From contig NZ_JAELVS010000008.1 of NCBI RefSeq assembly GCF_016427555.1, forward strand, positions 40,465 through 104,464: DNA of 64,000 bases, given 5' to 3'. This document shows positions 1-9,474 of this stretch, one piece after another (the first letter of the stretch is position 1; every line of letters begins with the position of its first letter). Both the position numbers and the translations under genes were made by a program. Below the pieces are notes generated by a model. It was not told the DNA's origin. It made no database searches and saw nothing but the letters and a program-made list of their open reading frames with translations. Origin of the DNA: Marinobacter litoralis (GTDB lineage Bacteria > Pseudomonadota > Gammaproteobacteria > Pseudomonadales > Oleiphilaceae).

Positions 1-67
1 GGATCAGGCGATGCGGCGTTTTGCCGGGAGGAAACGAAGAGTCTAATTCGCTGCCGACTGATGAAAG

Positions 68-1468
68 TTACCTTTCTATCGGTGTGGGAGCTAGAAACGT
101 AGTACGTGCGACAACCCGGCCATCAGGCCCTTCGAAAGAGCTAATTTCAAACGAAACCTCGGTAACTGCGCTCAGGATGCTTGACGGATCGTTTTCCAGA
201 ACAACCGGAATCTCCCTTTGTTCGCCAGCGTTAAGCGTCACTCCCTCCGGCCCACGCATGTTGAAACCTTCGGCGCTATAGACCTTAATGAAGGTATGTC
301 TCGTTTCATTGGATTTATTCGTTAAATTAAGCAGGTAGCTGTTTTCGATGAGTCCCTTGCCGTTATAACGGAAGAGCCCCCTGTCCCTCTCGACCTCCAG
401 CGTTAACAGAGGTCGTGTGGCCAAGGCCCACGAAAACAAAACGATCATGGTTACAAGTATAAGAAAGTAAGCGACAAGGCGAGGCCGGAGGATATTCCTG
501 ACACCGGTATTCAGCTCGTTGTGACTGGCGTAACGAACCAGTCCTGTTTGGTAGCCCATTTTGTCCATGATCGAATCACACGCGTCGATGCATGCGGCAC
601 ATCCAATACACTCCATTTGTAGTCCATCACGAATATCGATGCCGGTCGGACACACCTGCACACACATTTCGCAATCTATACAATCACCCAGCCCCTGAGC
701 AGACGGATTGACCTCCCTGGATCGGCTACCGCGAGGGTCGCCTCGGGCAGCATCATACGAGACAACCAACGATTCATTATCAAGCATGGAAGACTGGAAA
801 CGACCATAGGGGCACATGTGTAGACATACTTTTTCTCGAAACCAGCCAGCATTGACGTATGTAGCTGCAGTAAAGAAAAACACCCAGAAGAGTGCAGAAC
901 CGGAGAGATTAAAGGACAGAAGATCCGGTACTAAATTCCGTATCGGGGTGAAATACCCGACAAAGGTCAGCGCAGTGGCAAGACTAATCAGTAGCCAAAG
1001 ACAGTGTTTCACCAATCGCCTTAGGACTTTTTCCTGGCTCAATCTTGCTTGGTCAAGTTTCATGCGTTGACGACGGTCACCCTCGGCCAGTTTTTCCGCC
1101 CAGAGGAAGATCCACATCCAAACACTTTGCGGGCAGGCGTATCCGCACCAAACTCGACCTGCGACAGTGGTTATGAAAAACAGTCCGAACGCACAGATGA
1201 TTAGGATGGCAGACAACAACACAAGATCTTCCGGCCAGTAGGTCGCGCTAAATATATGGAATTTTTTGCCTGCGATATCCCATAAAACAGCCTGCCGTTC
1301 GCCCCAGTTCAACCAGACGGTTCCAAAATACAAAGCAAACAGAATGGCGCCGCCGCTCATGCGGGTTTTTCGGAATATACCTGAAAAGCTACGTGGGTAA
1401 ATCTTGTTGGACGGCCGACTTCGCGGAGAACTCGGAGTAACCTGTGTGACCGGGATCAGTCGATTCAT
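68..1468 (-). CDS. ccoG: Cytochrome c oxidase accessory protein CcoG (RdxA/FixG family)
   Basis: Polytopic inner-membrane iron-sulfur protein needed for maturation of cbb3-type cytochrome oxidase; family members act as copper reductases (family knowledge). Visible: an N-terminal membrane part with the WCGYACPQ motif near residue 107, CLHMCPYG near 215, and two ferredoxin-like cysteine clusters (C263, C266, C269, C273 and C287, C290, C293, C297), followed by a TM segment and an Ig-like C-terminal FixG domain. The start is ATG at 1468 because GGAAGG lies about 10 nt upstream; an in-frame ATG 63 nt further up has no such site. With this start it is 466 residues, normal for the family. The ccoNOPQ genes are not in the window and may lie beyond the left edge. 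Very confident. Confidence 0.95.
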   Translation of the reverse strand: MNRLIPVTQVTPSSPRSRPSNKIYPRSFSGIFRKTRMSGGAILFALYFGTVWLNWGERQAVLWDIAGKKFHIFSATYWPEDLVLLSAILIICAFGLFFITTVAGRVWCGYACPQSVWMWIFLWAEKLAEGDRRQRMKLDQARLSQEKVLRRLVKHCLWLLISLATALTFVGYFTPIRNLVPDLLSFNLSGSALFWVFFFTAATYVNAGWFREKVCLHMCPYGRFQSSMLDNESLVVSYDAARGDPRGSRSREVNPSAQGLGDCIDCEMCVQVCPTGIDIRDGLQMECIGCAACIDACDSIMDKMGYQTGLVRYASHNELNTGVRNILRPRLVAYFLILVTMIVLFSWALATRPLLTLEVERDRGLFRYNGKGLIENSYLLNLTNKSNETRHTFIKVYSAEGFNMRGPEGVTLNAGEQREIPVVLENDPSSILSAVTEVSFEISSFEGPDGRVVARTTFLAPTPIER

Positions 1469-1578
1469 TGACCGTTTACCTTCCCAAAAGTTGTATGAAA
1501 CTGATCGGGAAAGTATGGAGGTTTGATACAAGTAGAGACAGGCACAACTTTTTTAAGTTTTATAGGTACAGCGAACCA

Positions 1579-2985
1579 TCACGGATCTTGAACCAGTTCC
1601 AATATGCGCGTCAACGCTCGCGTCCGTTGGTTATCCCATGGGTGTGCAAAACTGATTCTCAGGCAATTGCCGAATCTGTCTGACCCTGAGAAGAGGTTTC
1701 CTGGCGTGATGACGATGCCCTCATCCAGCGCTTTAGAATAGATATCGATTGTGTTGATCGCTCCTGGAAATTCGACCCAAACGGCTAGACCACCCTGAGG
1801 CGCCGTCGTCCGCACCGCCAGTGGGCAATTAGCCAAATGTTCTAGTAACTGGTCTCTCTGCTTTCGTAAGCGAAAGCGAAGTTTGCGCAGAAAAGCCGCG
1901 AAATCGCCTTCTTTGATATACGTTTCGACACCTTGCTGAACAAAACGACTACTTGCGAGCTGCGAGGTAAGCTTCATTTGAAGAATGGCAGAGTGCCACC
2001 GCCCCCCGCATACCCAGCCGAGCCTAAGATCTCGTGAAAGTACTTTTGACAGCGAGCTGCAATGAATCACCCGGCCTGAATGATCCAGAGATTTGAGAGT
2101 GTCCGGTATGCCAGCCCAGCCCGTTTCGGCGTATATATCATCCTCAATAATGGCGAGGTCGTGCTCCTCAGCGAGTTCGATTAATCGCGTTCGGGCCGCT
2201 CTGGGCATGACCGAGCCCCCCGGTGTTGCAAAAGCGGGTTGCACGACGCAAGCACGGACGTTCCATTGATTCAAAATGTCTGAGAGGGCATTTATATCCA
2301 TGCCTGTTTGCAAGGAGGTTGGCACCTCGATGACCTTTAATTTCAATTGCTCCAGCAATTGAAGAACCCCATAGAAGCCCGGTGATTCTACGGCGACAAC
2401 ATCGCCTTCAGAACAAACCGTAAGCAAGGCCAAAAATATAGATTGCTGGCATCCAGAGGTTATGCAGACTTCTGAAGCATCTCCAGTCCAGCCTCTTTTT
2501 GCTAATAGCATGGCAAGCTGATGTCTTAGGCCGGGATCGCCCGCGGGCTCATCATAGTATTGGAAATCGCCTTTCTGACGCCGTAATGCCCGTCCAATTG
2601 AACGGTTGAGCTGGACGATGCCTTGGGGCATCTCTCCCGTGTGGAGATTCGGCGTCAGATCAAATGCCGCACTTCTCGTCATAATGTCCCGGAACAGCTC
2701 GCTTACGGATACTGGTTTGGGTGATTCAATACATTCCATCCGGCAGGGCGTATCGAATTTCTCTTTCTCATAGGTGACGAAGAATCCGGCGCGCTCCCGG
2801 GATTCGATCAATCCTTTGGCTTCCAGCCGTTGCAGTGCGTGCTGAATGGTTATCTTTGCGCAACCGTGCAGGTCGCACAGCGTTCTGATGGACGGTAATC
2901 GCTCGCCACATTTCCACCGGCCATCCACGATGCCTTGTTCTATTTCATCTTCCAGCAACTGGTACTTAGGGAGGCTATGGTCCAT
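1579..2985 (-). CDS. MocR-type GntR regulator with aminotransferase domain
   Basis: Fusion of an N-terminal winged-helix GntR DNA-binding domain (about residues 1-75, including LPSIRTLC and ERAGFFV) to a fold-type-I PLP aminotransferase domain. The PLP lysine is in SSLSKVL near residue 315, with DDIYAE upstream. At 468 residues it has the usual MocR length. Members are transcription factors that sense PLP or amino-acid-like ligands; the target here is unknown. It lies between mqo and ccoG on the same strand, with gaps of 117 and 110 bp, so it may be transcribed separately. No clear Shine-Dalgarno precedes the ATG. It could instead be annotated as a plain aminotransferase, but the N-terminal DNA-binding domain argues against that. 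Confidence 0.88.
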   Translation of the reverse strand: MDHSLPKYQLLEDEIEQGIVDGRWKCGERLPSIRTLCDLHGCAKITIQHALQRLEAKGLIESRERAGFFVTYEKEKFDTPCRMECIESPKPVSVSELFRDIMTRSAAFDLTPNLHTGEMPQGIVQLNRSIGRALRRQKGDFQYYDEPAGDPGLRHQLAMLLAKRGWTGDASEVCITSGCQQSIFLALLTVCSEGDVVAVESPGFYGVLQLLEQLKLKVIEVPTSLQTGMDINALSDILNQWNVRACVVQPAFATPGGSVMPRAARTRLIELAEEHDLAIIEDDIYAETGWAGIPDTLKSLDHSGRVIHCSSLSKVLSRDLRLGWVCGGRWHSAILQMKLTSQLASSRFVQQGVETYIKEGDFAAFLRKLRFRLRKQRDQLLEHLANCPLAVRTTAPQGGLAVWVEFPGAINTIDIYSKALDEGIVITPGNLFSGSDRFGNCLRISFAHPWDNQRTRALTRILELVQDP

Positions 2986-3102
2986 GGTGTTGGCTCAAAG
3001 GTACAACGTCGGGCCATAGTGACATGGACCTTAGCTTGCTGCCAGGTTTAAGGTGAGATCCTGCTACTCCGACAAACGCGATGAGTGAATCACGTTTTGC
3101 AT

Positions 3103-4566
3103 TTAGGGAGTGGTTATACGCAATGTCTGGTTGACCGAATCACGAATCTCGCGGTAACGGTCTGGGTCGCGGGCCAAAACTTCAAGATCATCTTCAGGGA
3201 ACATCTCTGATTTTTTGCGCACAGCACTTTCATCCGCTAAAACCGATGGAAACAATCGCTCCAAGCAGCGCAGCATAACCTCCGGTGAGACCGAGGCCCC
3301 TGGCGATGCGCCGAGCAGTGTTGAGTAAGTTCTATCGGTGGAGACAATGATTTCTGTACCCATCTGCAGAGCGCCGTCTTTAATTATTTGCACGCGCTGC
3401 CCCGCTTCGATCGGCGCCCAGTCGAATTTATCACCCAGGCCCGGCGCAAACTTTTCAAGCTCGGCGAACATGCTTTTCTTGCCTTTAAAGCTCTCGGATA
3501 CCAGATACTTCACTAACGGAAAGTGGTCGAGCGTGACGTTCAACAACCCCGGAATGTCGTGCAACCGCAATGAAGATAGGTAATCGAAAAAGCCGCGGCC
3601 TTTTTCAAGCACTGGCTTAAAGGAAGCGAAAGGCCCAAACAACAGATAATGCTGCCCATCCACCAGGCGTAAATCCAGATGCGGTACAGACATGGGCGGC
3701 GCGCCCACTTCCGCTTTGCCGTAGGTTTTCGCGCGATATTGCTCGGCTTGCTCCGGTGTGATCGGTGCCTGCAGGAAACGCCCACCTACAGGAAAGCCGG
3801 TGAACCGACTACGAAACGGCAACAAGCTCTTCTTGAGAATGGGGAAAGCACCACCGCCCGCTCCTACAAACAGCACATCCGCTTTATGCTGAACAGGCCC
3901 CGCATCGTTTTGGGCCTCAATTAGCCACTGACCCGCCGGGCTTCTGTGCACCCGCCTGACATGGGTGCCAAACTCGATTTGAACACCTAGCTCACGCACC
4001 GCGTAAGCCGCCATTTGTTCGGTAAGCGCGCCAAAATTAACGTCAGTTCCGGTCTCAATGGCTGTCGCAGCCATTTTCTCGTCCCGAGAGCGCCCTTCCA
4101 TGGTGAAAGGAATCCAACTTTTGATTTCATCGAAGTCTTCAGAATACTTCATGTGCTCAAAGAAATGGTGACCAGACATCTCTTTGAAGCGTAGTCTCAA
4201 CATGCTGATCGACGGCTCGGAAACGATGGTGCAATGCTTGGTGGGGTTGATGAACGATGAAGGGTCTTCGATGGCTCCTTTACGAACAAGGTAAGCCCAG
4301 AACTGTTTGGCCACATTGAATTGAGCGTGAATCTTTAGTGCTTTCTCGACGGAGATAACCTCTTCGTCAACCGGGGTGTAATTCAGCTCGCAGTTAGCCT
4401 CGTGGCCGGTCCCCGCGTTGTTGAATGCCCAGGAGTTGCCCGCTCCCGGACCATCCAGACGCTCAAGAATCGTCACTTCAAGATTGGGAACCATCTCTTT
4501 TGCCAGCACCGCAAGGGTGGTCCCCATAATGCCGGCACCGATGATGATCAGGTTCATAGATTCCAC
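3103..4566 (-). CDS. mqo: Malate:quinone oxidoreductase
   Basis: FAD-dependent peripheral membrane enzyme that oxidises malate to oxaloacetate and passes electrons to quinone in the TCA cycle. The N-terminus has the dinucleotide motif GAGIMG, followed by the family hallmark NNAGTGHEANCELNYTP, and the C-terminal part has LLGASPGASVSPE. At 487 residues it is full length. The first codon taken is GTG at 4566, with GGAAG close upstream. An ATG three codons later (4557), preceded by GGAA, is equally possible, so the true start is uncertain by 9 nt. It follows a lipoprotein gene on the same strand after 108 bp that contain a perfect 8-bp inverted repeat. Confidence 0.94.
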   Translation of the reverse strand: MESMNLIIIGAGIMGTTLAVLAKEMVPNLEVTILERLDGPGAGNSWAFNNAGTGHEANCELNYTPVDEEVISVEKALKIHAQFNVAKQFWAYLVRKGAIEDPSSFINPTKHCTIVSEPSISMLRLRFKEMSGHHFFEHMKYSEDFDEIKSWIPFTMEGRSRDEKMAATAIETGTDVNFGALTEQMAAYAVRELGVQIEFGTHVRRVHRSPAGQWLIEAQNDAGPVQHKADVLFVGAGGGAFPILKKSLLPFRSRFTGFPVGGRFLQAPITPEQAEQYRAKTYGKAEVGAPPMSVPHLDLRLVDGQHYLLFGPFASFKPVLEKGRGFFDYLSSLRLHDIPGLLNVTLDHFPLVKYLVSESFKGKKSMFAELEKFAPGLGDKFDWAPIEAGQRVQIIKDGALQMGTEIIVSTDRTYSTLLGASPGASVSPEVMLRCLERLFPSVLADESAVRKKSEMFPEDDLEVLARDPDRYREIRDSVNQTLRITTP

Positions 4567-4636
4567 TCGCTTCCGATGAGTTTACACGACTGATTTTTCA
4601 GCCCTTACCTCAAAAGTAGCACGGAACCCGTGAGCG

Positions 4637-4663
4637 TGCCGGTGCACCGAGATCACACCGGCA
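4637..4663. repeat. Perfect 8-bp inverted repeat between lipoprotein gene and mqo
   Basis: TGCCGGTG (4637-4644) and CACCGGCA (4656-4663) pair perfectly around an 11-nt loop. It lies 10 bp beyond the stop of the lipoprotein gene and about 70 bp upstream of mqo. No T-run follows on either strand, so it is not a classical intrinsic terminator. It may be an RNA-processing or stability hairpin, or an operator. Confidence 0.45.
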
Positions 4664-4674
4664 GCTTAACCCAT

Positions 4675-5256
4675 TTACCGGGCCCGACGCCGCTCGGCAT
4701 CGCGGCGTGCGTCCTCTAGAAACGAATCCACAGTTTCACCGGGCAAAAGTAATTGCTTTTCGATCATCCGGTCTCGCCAATCTGACTCCACAAAGATACA
4801 GCGGTATTCATTGGGAAACTCGGCGTAGAGCTGCTTGAAATAGTCCCTGGCTTTACCTTTGTTCGGGTGTTTCCGGCGCGATTCCAGGACCGCCATATTG
4901 TACAGCGCCCCGGCACGGACATTGTCAGGCAGCGAATGGTCGTTATAAATAGTATCCAAACGTTCAATCACTTCATTTACACCGGTTAAACGGTGTTCTT
5001 TGATGATCTTGATGGCAGGCTCCATAATGCGGTCTTCGCCATGCTGACAGGGCGAGTTGGCGTGATCTTGCTGGTATTGATCGACAGCCCGTTCTACATC
5101 GTGCTTGTATTTTTGATCCTGTTTCTGCTCGTACACGTATCCCGTGCCCACTGTTGTAGCGATGGTTCCGGGCATACATCCGGCGAGCATTAATGTGCAA
5201 ACTGCACCAACCGCAGCAAGCTTGGTTTTCGTGTATGTCAGGCGAACTCTCATCAT
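4675..5256 (-). CDS. Putative outer-membrane lipoprotein of unknown function
   Basis: 193 residues with a lipoprotein signal peptide: basic start, hydrophobic stretch, lipobox LAGC with the acylated Cys at residue 27. The mature part is polar and helical, with a TPR-like segment (GALYNMAVLES and KGKARDYFKQLYAEFP) and a strongly basic C-terminus ending in DAERRRAR. I do not recognise a named family. It starts with tandem ATGs at 5256/5253, with GGGATG just upstream, and is divergent from the alcohol dehydrogenase gene across a 117-bp gap. Its helical-repeat character suggests an envelope adaptor, but that is inference. Confidence 0.75.
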   Translation of the reverse strand: MMRVRLTYTKTKLAAVGAVCTLMLAGCMPGTIATTVGTGYVYEQKQDQKYKHDVERAVDQYQQDHANSPCQHGEDRIMEPAIKIIKEHRLTGVNEVIERLDTIYNDHSLPDNVRAGALYNMAVLESRRKHPNKGKARDYFKQLYAEFPNEYRCIFVESDWRDRMIEKQLLLPGETVDSFLEDARRDAERRRAR

Positions 5257-5373
5257 GTCATCCCGGGTGATGGTTGAGGTGGACTTACATTTCGTTACAC
5301 GTGACGTTATCTATATTCAAGTTCAAGTACCGTGAGCCCGGTATAAAAACATGCAATTAACGAGGAGATTTAC

Positions 5374-6429
5374 ATGGGCATTACTCAGGCCTACGCGGCA
5401 CAATCAGAAGATTCCGGATTGGCCCCTTACAACTTCGAGCGCCGCGCTCTTCGTGACGACGATGTCGCCATCGAGATTGATTACTGTGGGGTATGCCACA
5501 GCGATGTTCACGTGGTCGAAAACGATTGGGGCGGTTCGCAGTATCCGGTGGTCCCCGGCCACGAGATTATTGGCCGAGTGACGGCCGTAGGCTCCGCTGT
5601 AACCAACTATAAAAGCGGTGATCTGGTGGGGGTTGGCTGCATGGTGGACAGCTGCCGTAGCTGTTCCGCCTGTGATTCCGGGCTTGAGCAGTATTGCGAT
5701 GAAGGCATGACCGCAACCTACGGCGGCATAGATCGTCACGACGGTTCGGTCACCATGGGCGGTTATTCCGACAACATTGTTGTCAGTGAACGCTTTGTAG
5801 TGCGGGTCCCTGAAAATCTCGATCCGGCCAGCGCAGCGCCCCTGCTGTGTGCCGGCATTACCACCTATTCGCCACTGAAACACTACAACGTCAGGAAAGG
5901 CCATAAGGTGGGCGTTGTTGGTATGGGGGGGCTCGGCCACATGGGTGTCAAATTTGCAAAAGCACTCGGAGCTGAAGTGACGCTGTTCACCCGGTCTGAA
6001 AGCAAAGTCGCCGAAGCCAAAAAACAAGGTGCCGACCACGTGGTGGTTTCAACCGATCGCAGCCAGATGAAAGCGGTTTCAAATTCGTTCGATTTCTTGC
6101 TCGACACGATTCCCGTTGCCCACGACCTGAATCCGTACCTGAAGTGCCTGAAACACGATGGCACCCACATTCTTGTGGGGCTTCTTTCCGCCATTGAGCC
6201 GCCGGTGAACGCTGGACTGTTGCTGCTAAAACGGCGGGTGATTGCCGGATCTTTAATCGGCGGAATGCCGGAAACCCAGGAGGTTCTGGATTTTTGTGCG
6301 GAGCACGACATCAGCTGCGATGTGGAGATGCTGGATATTCGCAATATTAACGATGCCTACGTGCGCATGAAGAAAGGCGATGTGAAATACCGCTTTGTGA
6401 TTGACATGAACACCCTGAAATCGGGCTGA
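5374..6429 (+). CDS. yahK: Zinc-dependent NADPH alcohol dehydrogenase / aldehyde reductase, YahK type
   Basis: Medium-chain dehydrogenase that reduces a broad range of aldehydes to alcohols in the E. coli YahK family (cinnamyl-alcohol-dehydrogenase-like). Catalytic zinc ligands are C41 (in GVCHSD), H63 (PGHE) and C159; the structural zinc cysteines are C94, C97, C100 and C108. The coenzyme loop GVVGMGGLGHMG is near residue 185. At 351 residues it is full length and ends with the family-like DVKYRFVID. The ATG has a strong GAGGAG site 7 nt upstream. Upstream is a divergent lipoprotein gene; downstream, 81 bp away, is fabH. In a fatty-alcohol-handling organism the substrate could be a fatty aldehyde, but nothing in the sequence proves this. 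Confidence 0.9.
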   Translation: MGITQAYAAQSEDSGLAPYNFERRALRDDDVAIEIDYCGVCHSDVHVVENDWGGSQYPVVPGHEIIGRVTAVGSAVTNYKSGDLVGVGCMVDSCRSCSACDSGLEQYCDEGMTATYGGIDRHDGSVTMGGYSDNIVVSERFVVRVPENLDPASAAPLLCAGITTYSPLKHYNVRKGHKVGVVGMGGLGHMGVKFAKALGAEVTLFTRSESKVAEAKKQGADHVVVSTDRSQMKAVSNSFDFLLDTIPVAHDLNPYLKCLKHDGTHILVGLLSAIEPPVNAGLLLLKRRVIAGSLIGGMPETQEVLDFCAEHDISCDVEMLDIRNINDAYVRMKKGDVKYRFVIDMNTLKSG

Positions 6430-6510
6430 GACGAACCGCTAATAACCATTCCGGTGGCGCAAGGTTAGCATGAGGTCATTAATGATCGCATTTGACCTTG
6501 GACGCCACCC

Positions 6511-7479
6511 ATGACTTACGCACGCATCGCCGGAACCGGCTCGTACTTGCCGGACAACGTTGTCACCAACCTTGATCTGGAAAAGAAGGTAGACACTTCC
6601 GACCAGTGGATTCGCGAACGTACCGGTATTGAACAACGTTACATTGCTCTGCCCGGCCAAACGACCGTCGATTTGGCGGAACAGGCTGCCTTGCGTGCGA
6701 TTGAAGCGTCTGGCATCGATGTGTCGGAAATCGACCTCATCGTTTTCGCCACCACCACCCCCGACAAGGTCTTTCCCAGCTGCGCGTGCATTCTGCAAGC
6801 GCGATTGGGGCTTCATGGCTGTCCGGCGTTTGATATTCAAGCGGTCTGTAGCGGGTTTGTGTATGCGTTGGCGACGGCAGAAAAATTCATACGGTCTGGT
6901 AGCAGCAAAAAGGCATTGGTGATTGGCGCCGAGGTGTTTTCCCGCATTCTCAACTGGGAAGACCGAACCACCTGCGTACTATTCGGTGATGGTGCCGGCG
7001 CGGTCGTACTCGAAGCCAGCGAAGAAACCGGTATCCTCTCCACTCACCTGCACGCTGATGGTCGGTATGAAACCTTGCTGCACGTACCCTGTGGCGTTGC
7101 CAACGATTTTGACGCCGTGAAGGCCGGTCAGGCGTTTGTCGAGATGAAAGGCAACGAGGTGTTCAAGATGGCAGTGAACACGCTGGGCAAGATTGTTGAT
7201 GAAACCCTTGACGCCAATCAGATGCAAAAGTCCGACATAGACTGGCTCGTACCCCATCAGGCTAACCTTAGAATCATCTCTGCCACAGCGAAAAAACTGA
7301 ATATGTCGATGGATCAAGTGGTGGTCACGGTAAACCGCCATGGCAACACATCAGCCGCCTCGATCCCGCTGGCGCTGGACGAAGCGGTACGTGATGGGCG
7401 CATCAAGCGCGGTGAAGTTGTACTACTGGAGGCCTTCGGAGGCGGTTTTACGTGGGGTTCTGCGCTACTTCGCTTTTAA
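6511..7479 (+). CDS. fabH: 3-oxoacyl-ACP synthase III (KAS III)
   Basis: Condenses an acyl-CoA primer with malonyl-ACP to start fatty-acid synthesis. The thiolase-fold catalytic triad is complete: C113 in QAVCSGF, H249 in PHQANLRI, N279 in HGNTSAAS. At 322 residues it has normal length, and ends with the FabH-typical [15 protein letters not shown]. It stands alone, away from a fab cluster (no plsX, fabD or acpP nearby), so it may be a second FabH with a different primer preference. The 80-bp upstream gap holds no recognisable terminator. Confidence 0.92.
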   Translation: MTYARIAGTGSYLPDNVVTNLDLEKKVDTSDQWIRERTGIEQRYIALPGQTTVDLAEQAALRAIEASGIDVSEIDLIVFATTTPDKVFPSCACILQARLGLHGCPAFDIQAVCSGFVYALATAEKFIRSGSSKKALVIGAEVFSRILNWEDRTTCVLFGDGAGAVVLEASEETGILSTHLHADGRYETLLHVPCGVANDFDAVKAGQAFVEMKGNEVFKMAVNTLGKIVDETLDANQMQKSDIDWLVPHQANLRIISATAKKLNMSMDQVVVTVNRHGNTSAASIPLALDEAVRDGRIKRGEVVLLEAFGGGFTWGSALLRF

Positions 7480-7551
7480 TTTGCATATTCGAAATAGTAA
7501 TTTGAATAGTCTCTTAAAGTCTTTTTAGTTCTTAGCAAGCTTTGTTAAATT

Positions 7552-7585
7552 GCTCCTCAGATTCAACTAATAGGTTTTGAGGAGC
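7552..7585 (+). promoter_or_regulatory. Hairpin that would mask the sbp ribosome-binding site
   Basis: GCTCCTCA (7552-7559) is exactly complementary to TGAGGAGC (7578-7585), with an 18-nt loop. The right arm contains the Shine-Dalgarno GAGGAG, 6 nt before the sbp ATG at 7591. Folding would hide the ribosome-binding site of the first gene of the sulfate-uptake operon. The AT-rich stretch upstream (7480-7540) is the natural place for a CysB-activated promoter, but I cannot place one with confidence. Confidence 0.5.
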
Positions 7586-7590
7586 TTTAC

Positions 7591-8592
7591 ATGAAGACCT
7601 TTTTCAAAGGCATCGCACTTGGCGCTGCCCTACTTTCTGCTCAGCCAGCTCTTTCCGCTGATCGGGAGCTTCTCAACACCTCCTATGACATTGCCCGCGA
7701 ACTGTTCGCCGCCTACAACGTCGAGTTCCAGAAACACTGGCAAGAAAAAACAGGCGAGACCGTTGAGATAAAGCAATCTCACGCCGGTTCTTCCAAGCAG
7801 GCTCAAGCCATTATCCAAGGTCTGAAAGCCGATGTTGCCACCTTCAACCAGGTAACAGACATCGACATTCTGCACACTCGGGGCCGTTTGATTCCTGAGA
7901 ACTGGGCAGAGCGCCTACCGAACAACAGCTCGCCTTACTACTCCACCATGGCGTTTTTGGTGCGCAAAGGTAACCCCAAGAACATCGAAAACTGGGACGA
8001 CCTGATTCGCGAAGACGTTTCTCTGGTTATGCCCAACCCGAAAACCTCGGGTAACGGCCGCTATACTTATCTTGCCGCTTTAGGTTTTGCGCAGGACCAG
8101 TTCGGCGACGACCAGGACAAAATTGATGATTTCCTCGCTTCGTTGCTAGGCCAGGTCCGTGTCTTCGACAGCGGCGGCCGTGGCGCGACCACCACCTTTG
8201 TTGAGCGGGGTATCGGTGATGCGTTGCTGACCTTCGAATCCGAAGTGCTGAACATTGCGGATCGTCTGGAAGGTGAGTACGAAGTTGTCACCCCGAAAGT
8301 CAGCTTCCTGGCTGAGTTCCCGGTTACCTGGATTGACGATTACACCAAGCAAAACGGTACCGAAGAGCTGGCAAAAGAGTACCTGAGTCACCTTTACTCG
8401 GAAGATGCCCAGCGCCTGCTGGCCAGCTTCAACTATCGGGTTCAGAACGAAACGGTTTTGAAGGAGAACGCTGACCGCTTCCGTGATCTCAAGCTGAAGT
8501 CTATCGATGAAATTGCCGGAGGCTGGGAAAAGGCTATGAAAGCCCACTTCGCCAGCGGCGGCAAGCTCGACCAGCTCCAGCGTCGGCGGTAA
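7591..8592 (+). CDS. sbp: Sulfate ABC transporter, periplasmic sulfate-binding protein
   Basis: Periplasmic receptor delivering sulfate to the CysTWA importer. It has a Sec signal peptide (MKTFFKGIALGAALLSAQPALSA, cleavage near residue 23), then the family motifs SYDIARELF, SHAGSSKQAQ and VTDIDILHTRG, and PNPKTSGNGRYTYLAA near residue 150. At 333 residues it is full length. It is the first gene of sbp-cysT-cysW-cysA; cysT starts 9 bp after its stop. An RBS-masking hairpin precedes it. Thiosulfate-binding CysP is a close paralogue; the sequence looks more Sbp-like, but specificity cannot be fixed by eye. Confidence 0.93.
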   Translation: MKTFFKGIALGAALLSAQPALSADRELLNTSYDIARELFAAYNVEFQKHWQEKTGETVEIKQSHAGSSKQAQAIIQGLKADVATFNQVTDIDILHTRGRLIPENWAERLPNNSSPYYSTMAFLVRKGNPKNIENWDDLIREDVSLVMPNPKTSGNGRYTYLAALGFAQDQFGDDQDKIDDFLASLLGQVRVFDSGGRGATTTFVERGIGDALLTFESEVLNIADRLEGEYEVVTPKVSFLAEFPVTWIDDYTKQNGTEELAKEYLSHLYSEDAQRLLASFNYRVQNETVLKENADRFRDLKLKSIDEIAGGWEKAMKAHFASGGKLDQLQRRR

Positions 8593-8601
8593 GAGCCTCT
8601 A

Positions 8602-9474
8602 ATGTCTGTATCCGCTCAAACAAGCGTCGCCCCAGTGCGGCGCTTTTCCGGTCGTAGCAAGCGAGTCCTGCCCGGATTCGGGTTAAGCCTGGGCATTTCC
8701 CTGTTCTTTGTCAGTCTGGTTTTGCTGCTGCCTCTCACCGGGCTGGTGGTGGAAACGTCTGGCATGACCTGGGACCAGTTCGTGTTCACCATCACCGACC
8801 CTCGGGTAATCGAATCCTACAAAGTAACGGCATGGACAGCCTTGGCCGCCTCGTTGTTTAACGGCGTATTCGGGCTGTTGCTCGCTTGGGTTTTGGTACG
8901 CTACGAGTTCCCCGGAAAGCGGTTGATTGATGCGGTTGTGGATCTTCCCTTTGCGTTGCCGACTGCGGTAGCAGGGATCACTTTGGCAACCCTGTTTGCC
9001 CAAAATGGTTGGTACGGCCAGTGGCTCGATAAGCTGGGTGTCGAAGTGGCGTTCACGCCCATCGGCATCGTGGTTGCGATGGCGTTTACAAGCATTCCGT
9101 TTGTTGTACGTACCGTTCAGCCAGTACTTGAAGAGCTCTCGCCCGCAGATGAAGAAGCGGCGGTAAGCCTGGGTGCGTCAGATGGCCGGGTGTTCCGTAA
9201 AGTGATATTTCCTTCATTGTGGCCCGCTCTGGTTACCGGCGTTGCACTGTCATTTACCCGAAGTCTCGGTGAATTTGGCGCGATTATTTTCATTGCTGGT
9301 AACACGCCCTACGTTAGCGAAGTAACCAGCCTGATGATCTTCATCCGTCTGCAGGAATACGACTACGCCGCAGCCAGCGCAATCGCCTCCATGGTGCTAT
9401 TGGTGTCGCTGATCTTATTATTTGCGATCAACGTTTGGCAGAGCCGTTTCTTACGCCGATTGGAGGGACGTTAG
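8602..9474 (+). CDS. cysT: Sulfate ABC transporter permease CysT (CysU)
   Basis: One of the two membrane subunits of the sulfate/thiosulfate importer. 290 residues with six predicted membrane spans and the inner-membrane permease EAA loop (EEAAVSLGASDGRVFRKV, about residues 190-207) that docks on CysA. PFALPTAVAGITLATLFA is typical of CysT. It starts 9 bp after sbp and ends directly against the cysW ATG (TAG-ATG), indicating translational coupling. Confidence 0.94.
   Translation: MSVSAQTSVAPVRRFSGRSKRVLPGFGLSLGISLFFVSLVLLLPLTGLVVETSGMTWDQFVFTITDPRVIESYKVTAWTALAASLFNGVFGLLLAWVLVRYEFPGKRLIDAVVDLPFALPTAVAGITLATLFAQNGWYGQWLDKLGVEVAFTPIGIVVAMAFTSIPFVVRTVQPVLEELSPADEEAAVSLGASDGRVFRKVIFPSLWPALVTGVALSFTRSLGEFGAIIFIAGNTPYVSEVTSLMIFIRLQEYDYAAASAIASMVLLVSLILLFAINVWQSRFLRRLEGR

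Noticed and set aside
5404..6039. 211-residue open frame opposite the alcohol dehydrogenase gene
   Set aside because: A shadow of a clearly conserved gene; no domain or start signal.
7480..7590. A riboswitch (for example SAM-type) before sbp
   Set aside because: The region is too short and AT-rich, with only one simple hairpin and no conserved core.
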